Source: DATFXM01 sp035315885
Lineage (GTDB): Bacteria > Acidobacteriota > Blastocatellia > UBA7656
NCBI GenBank assembly: GCA_035315885.1
Contig: DATFXM010000043.1
Location: 1 to 15,592 of the forward strand
DNA length: 15,592 nt
Reading direction: 5' to 3'
Shown here: positions 6,521-13,570 of the stretch, piece by piece
Layout of the letters: each line of letters starts with the position of its first letter
How positions within the stretch are numbered: position 1 is the first letter of the stretch
The notes under the pieces: generated by a model
Database searches by the model: none
The model's input: the letters and a program-made list of their open reading frames with translations, nothing else
What the model was told of the DNA's origin: nothing
Translations under genes and position numbers: made by a program

Positions 6521-7223
6521 TGGTTACTTCGCTCGCGATCGGTGCCGGTGCGTGCTTCACGATAGTTTCAATTCAGACTGCAACGCAATTGGTCGACTCA
6601 CCAGTAGTAAAACAACACGACGTTCTCGCCGATCTTTTGGCGGTCGTCACGACGTGTGTAGGCGTGACTTTGCCCTCTTGCTTGGTCCTTCAGATTGCTA
6701 CCAGAATAAAACGCATCGCCTTAACTGGATCGACCTTTACTCGTGCTTCGACAACTTTTTCAAAACGGGACTATCTGGTGCCAGCTGTCTTCGTACTTGC
6801 CTTGCTATTCTTGGTAGAGCGGCGGGTACCCGTGACGATATACCCTTTTGCCACGGTGGGAGCTGCTGTTGCGTTTGTTGCCATCGGATTGTTGCAGACG
6901 CGTCGGACAACGATCAGTTTCAGCATCGGCGCCGTTGCTGTCGGTGTGCTCCTGATTCAGTCTAGTGCGTTCTGGGACTGGAACGCCCGAAAGCCATTTC
7001 TTCGTGACCTCAATAAAATCAGAGTCGGCATGAGTTTTGAAGAGGTTAAGCGAACGATGCGGCGCCACCTTGATAGACCGACAGAGGCAGACCCTGCGCC
7101 TGATATGGAGAAAACGACGAGATTGTCTACCGTCCGAGCAACGAGGCGGCATATAACGCTGATTGGGGTCTTATAGTCTTACGTGACGGCAAGGTAGCGG
7201 GAGTTAGGTTTTTAGCCGATTGA
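6520..7223 (+). pseudogene. Frameshifted multi-TM protein with BamE/SmpA-like C-terminal tail
   Basis: From about 6520 a frame encodes a membrane protein with roughly five hydrophobic helices (SLAIGAGACFTIVSI; LADLLAVVTTCVGVTLPSCLV; YLVPAVFVLALLFL; ATVGAAVAFVAIGLL; SIGAVAVGVLLI). After these comes NKIRVGMSFEEVKRTM, a pattern typical of BamE/SmpA/OmlA-like folds. That frame ends at 7176 in nonsense. Reading from about 7109 in the next frame gives YGENDEIVYRPSNEAAYN and GLIVLRDGKVAGVRFLAD then TGA at 7221-7223, which is clearly the genuine C-terminus. Adding one T near 7107-7109 would join the two (PAPD-YGENDE). A GTG lies at 6520, but no ribosome-binding site precedes it and the frame runs on into the amidohydrolase remnant, so the 5' end is probably lost at the junction. 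Family not recognised; function unknown. Confidence 0.6.
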
Positions 7224-7293
7224 CACTTCGCTAATGAACCGCGCCAGTGACGGCGAATAGTATCGGTTCCGATAATAGTACAAACCTGTGCCA

Positions 7294-7607
7294 TCATTTT
7301 CCCGGGCAGTGTACTGTGACGCGTTGCTGCTCGATGCTCCAGCTACACTTGTTTTCGTGCTCCTGGAGGTTCATCGCGGTTTCGACAGAACGGCGGGCTA
7401 GCTGCTCAAACATATCGGCAAGCTCTGGTCTTTTTTTGCCGTCGAAATTTCGACACATCTTTCGACACTGAACGTCCCTGCGACCAATCGATCAAAGTAG
7501 CTCTAGCTGTCGTGATGTTCTGAGGCAGTTCCCCCATTTGCATCAAGCAGGGCCAGTGCAGCTGCCCGCTCTTGATCGGTGTATTTACGGTATCGCGTAC
7601 CTGACAT
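7294..7607 (-). pseudogene. Remnant of a phage-type helix-turn-helix protein
   Basis: Minus strand, starting at ATG 7607. The first frame gives MSGTRYRKYTDQERAAALA, LLDANGGTA, then stops at 7503. One frame over it continues with LRTSRQLELL. A further shift gives LIDWSQGRSVSKDVSKFRR, and a last shift in an A7 run (minus strand, T7 near 7433-7439) gives GKKRPELADMFEQLARRSVE to a stop at 7294. Joined, this matches small phage or genomic-island proteins of the kind 'KYTDEERAAALALLDANGGNV.RTARQLGIP..TL..W...KKGELADLFE.LA', with a homeodomain-like HTH at the N-terminus. At least three indels and loss of the C-terminal third make it a dead fragment. It is the only sign of phage or mobile DNA in this stretch. 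Family named from motif memory. Confidence 0.6.
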
Positions 7608-7647
7608 CCGTTCTAACCAATGCCGCGAGAAGTGTGTGATCACCGCT

Positions 7648-7676
7648 GGGTCACTATTGGGTCACTATTGGGTCAC
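7648..7676. repeat. Three 11-bp-spaced copies of GGGTCAC
   Basis: GGGTCACTATT occurs twice in tandem and is followed by a third GGGTCAC (7648-7654, 7659-7665, 7670-7676). The 11-bp period puts all copies on one face of the helix, as for a protein-binding array such as iterons, integrase arm sites or a repressor operator. It lies 40 bp upstream of the antisense HTH remnant's start. Confidence 0.6.
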
Positions 7677-7945
7677 AAAACCGTACAAAATCCTGCAAAG
7701 AATTCCTACTCGATGCCACCTTATCTGAAGGAAACAGAAGGCGGGTAAAGTGTTCTTTTACAACCTTAACAAACTCTTTACTGGGATTTGACGATCAGCC
7801 GGCGATGATCCGCGTTAATCTGTGTCGAACGATCATCACTGGAGAATGCCTGGAGCTGAGCGCACGCCGCCGCGATCGTTAAACCGGTGTGCAGCCCGGT
7901 AACGGCGTCGAGCGTTCGCAGCTAATCATATATCTCAAAGTGAAT

Positions 7946-7950
7946 GGAGG
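7946..7950 (+). promoter_or_regulatory. Ribosome-binding site that decides the LolA-like start
   Basis: GGAGG at 7946-7950 is followed by 5 nt and ATG 7956. The alternative ATG at 7944 overlaps the motif itself and has no site of its own, so translation almost certainly starts at 7956. Confidence 0.7.
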
Positions 7951-7955
7951 CGGTA

Positions 7956-8870
7956 ATGAGCAGGAAGCAAAGAACAGTAATTAGCATAGTCGCAATGCTG
8001 CTCTTGTCGGCAGTCGAGATACGCGCTCAGGACAGTTCGAAGAGGGCGGAAGATCTGTTGAGTAAGGCACGTCAGGCACTCGGCGGCGACGCAAAACTGA
8101 AGGCAGTCCAGAGTCTCTCTCTATCGGCAACGTTCGATCGCGTGCTCGGAGAGATGCGAGCCGACGGGGAGATCGAGCTGGATCTGATGCTGCCCGACAA
8201 ATTCAAGAAGCTGGAAACAATGAACCTGCCGATGGGCAAGGCATCGGTTACGCGACTTGAGGGGTTCAACGGAGATGAGCACTTCGCCGACTCAAAGACG
8301 AATTCGGGCGGTGCAGGCGGAGTAATGATTTTCCGAGGACCGGCCGACGGACCCGATGCAGACAAGAAGCGCTTATTGAATGCATTGCGAAATGAATTCG
8401 CGCGGGACCTCGTGATGCTGCTCTTGTCTACCAGCGAGACGATGCCGCTCGAGTTCAGCTACGGCGGCGAGGCGCAGTCAGACGACGGCATGGCCGATGT
8501 AATCGACATCAGAGGCTCCGAGGGATTTGCCGCGAAGCTGTTTCTGGACAAGCAGGAGCACCGTCCATTGATGATGAGTTATCGTGCGGCGGCTCCTCAA
8601 GTGAAGCTCATGACCAAGTCGATCGATGGGAAAGATCCTGAAGCAAAAAAGACGATCGAGGAGCTGAAGAAGAATCCGGAGGCGGGGCTCGGCAAACCCG
8701 AAATCAAGGAAGTCGACGTTCAGATATTCCTGAGCGAATACCAGGAAGTGAACGGCGTGATGTTGCCTCACAAGATATCAAGATCAGTCGACGGCAAGCC
8801 TGCCGAAGAATGGACGATCAAGAAATACAAAGTCAATCCGCCGTTGAGAGCTGAGCAGTTCAAGAAATGA
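7956..8870 (+). CDS. Secreted LolA-like (outer-membrane lipoprotein-carrier fold) protein
   Basis: A 304-residue exported protein. The signal peptide is residues 1-24 (MSRKQRTVIS, hydrophobic core, then EIRAQ with cleavage after Ala24). The mature part starts with DLLSKARQALGGDAKLKAVQSLSLSATFDR, the usual opening of secreted proteins with a LolA/LppX-like beta fold in Acidobacteriota. It then runs as alternating strands with many charged residues, including VDVQIFLSEYQEVNGVMLPHKISR near the end, which is typical of these proteins ('Y..VNG...P'). No lipobox cysteine and no enzymatic motif were seen. It precedes the outer-membrane receptor by 90 bp on the same strand, so co-transcription is likely. 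A periplasmic carrier or binding role is inferred from fold and context; no ligand can be proposed. Confidence 0.75.
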   Translation: MSRKQRTVISIVAMLLLSAVEIRAQDSSKRAEDLLSKARQALGGDAKLKAVQSLSLSATFDRVLGEMRADGEIELDLMLPDKFKKLETMNLPMGKASVTRLEGFNGDEHFADSKTNSGGAGGVMIFRGPADGPDADKKRLLNALRNEFARDLVMLLLSTSETMPLEFSYGGEAQSDDGMADVIDIRGSEGFAAKLFLDKQEHRPLMMSYRAAAPQVKLMTKSIDGKDPEAKKTIEELKKNPEAGLGKPEIKEVDVQIFLSEYQEVNGVMLPHKISRSVDGKPAEEWTIKKYKVNPPLRAEQFKK

Positions 8871-8960
8871 CCAGCAAACATTTCTTGGATGCAAACGCGA
8901 GCTCGCAAGGATCGCAACGCACACTTGCGATAAGACGAATCGGTATTCGAGGTTTGAGTC

Positions 8961-11609
8961 GTGAAGCAGCGAAAGAAACAACATGATGTATGGCGAGCGT
9001 TGAAAGCGAATGCAATCATCGCGTTCCTGATCTGGCCGCTGATCGGGACAAGCCTTGCGCAAACAAGAAGTGACTCCTCGCTTAAGGTCGTAGTCCTTGA
9101 CCCTACAGGAGCGTCTGTCGCCAGCGCCTATGTCGTTCTGCAAAAGGGCGGCGCCAATCCTCTATCGTACCGCTCAAACGATCGTGGAGAAGTCTCGTTT
9201 TCCAAACTCACTCCTGGTCTCTTTCGCCTCAGCGTTGAGGCGCCGGGGTTCGAGCCGTATCAATTAGACGTTTCGATTAAACCCGGCTCGAACAAACTCG
9301 AAGTGCGTCTGAACGTCGCCGGTGTGAAAGACGAAGTGTCGGTGAAAGAGAGCGAAAAAGAAAGAGCGACCGATCCTCGGGGAAACGCATTTTCAACTGT
9401 ACTGACCGCCGATCAGATTGCCGCCCTGCCCGACGATCCGGACGAGTTTGAAAATGCGATCAGGCAGATGGCGGGTCCGGGAGCGCCGCTTCGAGTTAAT
9501 GGGTTTCGTGGCGGGAAGCTGCCGCCGAAATCTCAAATCCGGGAAATCAGGTTCCGAATGAATCCATACTCCGCCGATAACCACGAGTCGGACTTGATGT
9601 CTATCGACATACTAACGAAGCCCGGTGTCGACTCGTGGCACGGATCGCTCGGTTTTGGATTCCGCGACGAGTCGCTCAACGCTCGCAACGCCTTTGCGCC
9701 GTTTCGCGGTGCTGAACAGTTTCGTCGCTCCACGATTAGCCTTGATGGCCCGATCTGGCGCAATCACACATCAATGTTTCTGTCGGGAGATGCATTGTCT
9801 TCTTACGACTCGAAGACAATAGTAGCTGCGCTTCCAGAGGGCCCGCTCACCGACGTGGCCAGGAGACCACAATTCAGATTGAACCTGCAGGCGAGGGTGG
9901 AACACGCGCTGACCAAGACCCATACTCTTCACGGGGAGTATCAGCGCAATGCAACTCGACAGGACAATCTTGGGGTAGGCGACTACGATCTGCCCGAGCG
10001 CGCTTACGCATCACGCGACACTGAACACATTATCAGAATCGCCGACACCGGCCCTCTTTCGAAAAGGCTGGTAAACGAGTTTAGATTTCAGGCTCGGCTC
10101 GAGGACACGGAGAAAACGGCCTCGAGTTCAGCGCCTGCAATTATCGTGTTGAACTCATTCAATGAAGGCGGGGCGCAGGTGGGGGGCGGACGTACTTCTC
10201 GAGAGTTCGAGCTTGCCGACAACCTCGACTTCGTCAAAGGAAAACATTCGATACGCACAGGCCTGTTGCTCGAAACGGGAAACTATCAGAGCGACGAGTT
10301 CAACAATGCGGGAGGGACGTTCACGTTTTCGGGTCTCGACGCATTTGTTGGGGGTCGTCCGACAACCTTCACTCGAAGATTTGGCGATCCGGCGCTCAGC
10401 TTCAGCCGTGCGCAACTGGGCTGGTATGTACTCGATGACATTCGCCTGCGCAAAGATCTAACACTGAGCTTTGGACTAAGGCACGAACTGCAGAAGCAGC
10501 TTCCGGACAAAAACAACTTTGCGCCACGAGTGGGCGCGGCGTGGTCGCCATTCAAGAGCGGCAAGACTACATTTCGCGTGGGGGCTGGAATCTTCTATAG
10601 CTGGTTCGATGCGGCCACCTACGAACAGACGTTACGAGTGGACGGTGAACGGCAGAAGGATCTGGTGATTCAAGACCCGGGCTTCCCGAATCCGCTTGCA
10701 GGCGGGTCGGAGGTTGTACTGCCACCCAGCAGGATCGTGCGGGAGCCGAATATGGTCATGCCTTACGTCGAGCAGTTCTCGTTTGGCGTACAGCGGCAGC
10801 TCAACAAGTTTTCTCAATTGGTTGTGAACTACACGCATCAGCGAGGGGTTCACTTGCTGAGGGGGCACAACATCAACGCGCCTCTTTCAGACGGCGTACG
10901 ACCCGATCCGTCGGAGGGCAACGTGGTGCAGGTTGAGTCTACGGCGAATTCGACGTTTAACGGGCTGATGGTCAACGCGAACATGGCTGACGCACGGCGG
11001 CACTTCTTTTTCGCAGTCAACTATTTTTTATCCAAGGCCACAAACGAGAGCGATTCGCCGTCGAGTCTGCCCGCGAACAACTTTGACCTGCGCGCCGAGC
11101 GAGGGCCTGCGGGAACCGACGCGCGTCATCGGCTGTTTGCGGTAACAAATTTCGGACTCGCGTCCGGGTTTCGAGTGGGTGCAATGTTTCACATCCGATC
11201 GGCGACTCCGTATAACATCACCACCGGGTTCGACGACAACCGGGACACAGTGTCGAACGATCGTCCTCCGGGAGTCGGCCGGAACAGCGCGCGGGGCGCT
11301 GCCGAGTGGGACCTGAGCACCAGACTTTCGTGGGGGCTGGGATGGGGGAAAGCAGCCGAGCCCGGAGGCGGGCGACCGATGGTTAAGGTCATTCGGGGAG
11401 GCAACAGATCGGATGTTCTTGGGGGTCTGGGACCGGTGGGCTCGCCAAACAAACGGTTTCATTTGGATTTTTATGTGCAGGCGTTCAACGTCTTGAATCA
11501 CGTTAACCTGACGAACTTCAGCGGGGTGGAGACTTCACCGTTCTTTGGCGTTGCTACGGCGGCACAGCCCGGCAGGAGAATAGAGGGCGGCACGAGGTTC
11601 AGCTTCTGA
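8961..11609 (+). CDS. Oar-like TonB-dependent outer-membrane receptor with carboxypeptidase-regulatory-like domain
   Basis: 882 residues, starting at GTG 8961, which is 8 nt after GAGG (8949-8952). Residues 1-33 are a signal peptide (SLAQ cleavage). About 40-125 form a carboxypeptidase regulatory-like domain (LKVVVLDPTGASVASAYVVL, NDRGEVSFSKLTPGLFRLSV, GFEPYQLDV). A plug-like segment follows at about 135-215 (LTADQIAALPDDPDEFENAI, RVNGFRGGKLPPKSQIREI). From about 225 to the end it is aromatic-rich amphipathic strand, with the terminal phenylalanine in GGTRFSF expected of a BAM-inserted barrel. These large proteins are abundant in Acidobacteriota and are thought to take up or display polymers. 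No TonB box is certain. The gene is intact, follows the LolA-like gene, and is followed at once by a hairpin. Ligand unknown. Confidence 0.88.
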   Translation: MKQRKKQHDVWRALKANAIIAFLIWPLIGTSLAQTRSDSSLKVVVLDPTGASVASAYVVLQKGGANPLSYRSNDRGEVSFSKLTPGLFRLSVEAPGFEPYQLDVSIKPGSNKLEVRLNVAGVKDEVSVKESEKERATDPRGNAFSTVLTADQIAALPDDPDEFENAIRQMAGPGAPLRVNGFRGGKLPPKSQIREIRFRMNPYSADNHESDLMSIDILTKPGVDSWHGSLGFGFRDESLNARNAFAPFRGAEQFRRSTISLDGPIWRNHTSMFLSGDALSSYDSKTIVAALPEGPLTDVARRPQFRLNLQARVEHALTKTHTLHGEYQRNATRQDNLGVGDYDLPERAYASRDTEHIIRIADTGPLSKRLVNEFRFQARLEDTEKTASSSAPAIIVLNSFNEGGAQVGGGRTSREFELADNLDFVKGKHSIRTGLLLETGNYQSDEFNNAGGTFTFSGLDAFVGGRPTTFTRRFGDPALSFSRAQLGWYVLDDIRLRKDLTLSFGLRHELQKQLPDKNNFAPRVGAAWSPFKSGKTTFRVGAGIFYSWFDAATYEQTLRVDGERQKDLVIQDPGFPNPLAGGSEVVLPPSRIVREPNMVMPYVEQFSFGVQRQLNKFSQLVVNYTHQRGVHLLRGHNINAPLSDGVRPDPSEGNVVQVESTANSTFNGLMVNANMADARRHFFFAVNYFLSKATNESDSPSSLPANNFDLRAERGPAGTDARHRLFAVTNFGLASGFRVGAMFHIRSATPYNITTGFDDNRDTVSNDRPPGVGRNSARGAAEWDLSTRLSWGLGWGKAAEPGGGRPMVKVIRGGNRSDVLGGLGPVGSPNKRFHLDFYVQAFNVLNHVNLTNFSGVETSPFFGVATAAQPGRRIEGGTRFSF

Positions 11610-11610
11610 G

Positions 11611-11636
11611 AGTGCTGAATGGGAGTGCTCAGCACT
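11611..11636 (+). terminator. Stem-loop immediately after the receptor gene
   Basis: AGTGCTGA (11611-11618) pairs perfectly with TCAGCACT (11629-11636) around a 10-nt loop, starting two bases after the TGA. There is no T-run, so intrinsic termination is uncertain; it may instead protect the mRNA 3' end. It is built partly from the ACTCAGC repeat. Confidence 0.4.
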
Positions 11637-11679
11637 CAGCACAAACACTCAGCACTCACACTCAGAAGTTCAGAACTTC
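11625..11679. repeat. Intergenic ACTCAGC-type short repeat cluster
   Basis: Several copies of CACTCAG/AGCACTC in near-tandem (6-8 nt steps), ending in a small palindrome GAAGTT-cag-AACTTC (11665-11679). The same kind of sequence recurs at 15308-15362 and, as ATTCAG/GAACTC, at 13405-13423, always between genes. Confidence 0.65.
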
Positions 11680-11713
11680 CCTTGTCTCCAGCGGCATGCA
11701 ATAATTGCCGCAA

Positions 11714-12847
11714 ATGCGGTTCAGAATTCTCCCGACAGTACTCGCTCTGCTGCTCGTTGCCATTTCGGTTCGCGCGTCCGACTGGGATCGCAGCGTCGCG
11801 CTCTACCAGAAAGGCGAATACCGGGCCGCACTCGCCGAATTTCAAGACATCGTTATCGAAAGACCTGATGTCGCCGGTGCCTGGTATTACATCGGGCTTT
11901 GTGAATTCAAGCTGAAACACTATGAGCGCGTCGAACTGCCGATGATGCACGCGATCGATTTGCTCGGAGTACAGACCCCGGACAGCCCCGACGTCGGTGG
12001 CGCCTGGTACACGATAGGAATATCCGAGTATCTGCTTGGAAAGTACGACCGCGCGATCGAACCGCTGAAGCGATATCTCGAGCTGGCAACAAAGAACGGA
12101 CGTGAAATCGACGCCAGCGCTCGGACAGCCCTCGGGCGGTCCTATTTCTTTTTGGATAAGTATGACGAAGCAGCCCCGCTTCTATCTACGACTGCGCGCG
12201 ATGGTGATTCCGCGCGACAAGCGGATCAGTTAAAAGAGCGCGCTACCAACAACTATTATCTGGGTGCGATTTATTTCAAGCGCGAGGACGACGATCGCGC
12301 GATCACTGAGTTGCGTGAAGCAACGCGCGTATCAACACCCGATGCGGCTTCACTCGAGTTGTTAGCCGAAAGCTTGATGCGGAAGGCAAGAAAACTTGGC
12401 ACTGCCGCGGCAGGGAAGCCCGACCCCGGCGCAGGCTACTGGACTGAAGCGGCCGATACTGGCGAGAAGCTTCGAACGATCAGGGACGACATCAAAACCG
12501 AAGGTATATGCGGCCGCGCGTACCTGGGTGCGCGCCAGTTCGACAAAGCAGCGGCACCGCTTGAAAAAGTTGCGCGCGCCAATCCCGATAATGCGCAGGC
12601 CTGGCTTTACTATGGGATTGCATTGTCTCGCGGGGGCCAGCTTCGCAAGGCGATGGAAGCGCTCGAGATTACGATACAACTTGCGCCGGACTCCCTCCCG
12701 GCGTTTGCCGAGCTCGGATATGTCTACGAGAGCGACAAGCAGTATCAGCAGGCGTTGAGGATTTACGAGAAGGCTTTTTCTGCAACCAACGACCCGTCTA
12801 TGAAGGAGCGAATAGATCGCGTGAAGGTCCTGGCAGGACAGCCTTAG
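11714..12847 (+). CDS. Secreted tetratricopeptide-repeat protein
   Basis: I place the start at ATG 11714 (377 aa); an in-frame TTG three codons earlier is possible and neither has a good ribosome-binding site. The signal peptide is residues 1-21 (MRFRILPTVLALLLVAISVRA, cleavage before SDWD). The rest is TPR helical pairs: SVALYQKGEYRAALAEFQDI, then GAWYYIGLCEFKLKHYERV, GAWYTIGISEYLLGKYDRAI, YFFLDKYDEAAPLL, YYLGAIYFKREDDDRAI, AYLGARQFDKAAAPL, AWLYYGIALSRGGQLRKAM, AFAELGYVYESDKQYQQAL, giving eight or so repeats. A less regular insert rich in Ala/Lys/Asp sits between the fifth and sixth. TPR proteins mediate protein-protein contacts; this one would act in the periplasm. It is 104 bp past the receptor gene with a hairpin and repeats between, so separate transcription is likely. 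Partner unknown. Confidence 0.85.
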   Translation: MRFRILPTVLALLLVAISVRASDWDRSVALYQKGEYRAALAEFQDIVIERPDVAGAWYYIGLCEFKLKHYERVELPMMHAIDLLGVQTPDSPDVGGAWYTIGISEYLLGKYDRAIEPLKRYLELATKNGREIDASARTALGRSYFFLDKYDEAAPLLSTTARDGDSARQADQLKERATNNYYLGAIYFKREDDDRAITELREATRVSTPDAASLELLAESLMRKARKLGTAAAGKPDPGAGYWTEAADTGEKLRTIRDDIKTEGICGRAYLGARQFDKAAAPLEKVARANPDNAQAWLYYGIALSRGGQLRKAMEALEITIQLAPDSLPAFAELGYVYESDKQYQQALRIYEKAFSATNDPSMKERIDRVKVLAGQP

Positions 12848-12945
12848 ATGCTATCTCTTCGAACTCTGTCCTCTATTCCCACCCGCTCCACACGTCTCTC
12901 TTATAACGAGATTCAGTAACTCTGAAACAATGCAGCACGCTGCGA

Positions 12946-13281
12946 TCAAAACGACTCGAGCGCCTGTTTCTCGTCCTCAAAGGTGTCAAAAACGGTGATC
13001 AGCTTGGTGATCGCCAGCAGATCCTGAATGCGTTTTGTCAGATTGACGAGCTTGAGGCTGCCACCCTCTCGGCGAGAAGTCGTATAGCAGCTTATGAGCG
13101 CTCCGAGCCCCGCCGAATCGATGTACGTTATTTCGGCCAGGTTCAGCAGTATGCGCTTCTGACCGTCGGCCAGCAGATCACGAATGCGCTCTTTGATCTG
13201 CATGTCTCCCTCGCCAAGGACAATTTTGCCAGAAAGGTCCAGAATGCTGACGCCCTCCACAACGCGTTCCTTTAGGTCCAT
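12946..13281 (-). CDS. STAS-domain anti-sigma-factor antagonist (SpoIIAA/RsbV-like)
   Basis: 111 residues on the minus strand. I choose ATG 13281 over the in-frame GTG 13293 because GGAGGG (13286-13291) lies 4 nt upstream of the ATG and overlaps the GTG. The whole protein is one STAS domain: VSILDLSGKIVLGEG, ILLNLAEITYIDSAGLGAL, then LVNLTKRIQDLLAITKLITV. Ser56 in DSAGLG is the residue that anti-sigma kinases phosphorylate and PP2C/SpoIIE phosphatases restore. In the unphosphorylated form such proteins bind the kinase and free the sigma factor, so this is a partner-switching component. Its own kinase or sigma factor is not in the window. A SpoIIE-type phosphatase is present at 2044-3153, but the two are far apart. 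It converges with the TPR gene, with 98 bp between. Confidence 0.92.
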   Translation of the reverse strand: MDLKERVVEGVSILDLSGKIVLGEGDMQIKERIRDLLADGQKRILLNLAEITYIDSAGLGALISCYTTSRREGGSLKLVNLTKRIQDLLAITKLITVFDTFEDEKQALESF

Positions 13282-13285
13282 AGCG

Positions 13286-13291
13286 CCCTCC
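13286..13291 (-). promoter_or_regulatory. Ribosome-binding site that decides the STAS start
   Basis: GGAGGG on the minus strand, 4 nt before ATG 13281. The upstream GTG at 13293 overlaps it, so the shorter protein (111 aa) is preferred. Confidence 0.65.
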
Positions 13292-13404
13292 ACAGGTAAT
13301 TGAGGACTGAACTTAGCACAGCAGGGTACAGTCGTAAAGTTACGGGGCCTATGCTTTAACTGTTCGAGGGCGCAAAGCCATACCCCCTCTGACGTTGAAC
13401 CGGG

Positions 13405-13423
13405 ATTCAGAATTCAGAACTCA
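13405..13423. repeat. ATTCAGAATTCAGAACTC-type short repeat
   Basis: Two near-tandem ATTCAGA units followed by ACTCA, related to the repeats at 11625-11679 and 15308-15362. It lies in the divergent gap between the STAS and membrane-protein genes. Confidence 0.5.
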
Positions 13424-13462
13424 AGATTGCGGTACTGATTCACCATTTACGAACGAACGCAT

Positions 13463-13491
13463 TTGCATTTAACATAGCCTGACCTTATATA
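13463..13491 (+). promoter_or_regulatory. Possible sigma-70-type promoter of the membrane-protein gene
   Basis: TTGCAT (13463-13468), 17-bp spacer, TATATA (13486-13491), about 80 bp upstream of ATG 13571. The spacing is ideal but each hexamer fits consensus only partly. It is the best candidate in the 289-bp divergent gap (13282-13570), which otherwise holds only a short repeat. Confidence 0.35.
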
Positions 13492-13570
13492 GAGGCCCCC
13501 GCCGCGGTCTTTTACGCGAACATCTTGCTAAACTGATTCTTTCCGAAAGGTCGCGCAGTTCTTATCTGCG

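Larger units (their letters stand above)
7608..7955. other. Non-coding gap with tandem repeat; leader of the LolA-like gene
   Basis: About 350 bases with no gene. It holds the 11-bp tandem repeat at 7648-7676, an adjacent GTGATCAC palindrome at 7636-7643, and a short inverted repeat AACGATC (7828-7834)/GATCGTT (7873-7879). The last is followed by AAAC, so it matches an integron core by eye, but its inner arms do not pair, so I do not call it attC. A TTGACG at 7788-7793 has no acceptable -10 at 16-18 bp. I could not fix the promoter of the downstream gene. Confidence 0.4.

Noticed and set aside
7261..7274. Small palindrome TATCGG-TT-CCGATA downstream of the TM-protein remnant
   Set aside because: A 6-bp stem with a 2-nt loop and no T-run is too weak to be called a terminator or operator.
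7826..7883. attC-like pair GTCGAACGATC / GATCGTTAAAC upstream of the LolA-like gene
   Set aside because: The outer 7 bp pair well, but the inner arms do not base-pair, so the L-box hairpin needed for attC is missing.
11028..11501. 157-codon minus-strand frame opposite the receptor gene
   Set aside because: Opposite a clear beta-barrel coding sequence; Arg/Ser/Pro-rich with no domain.
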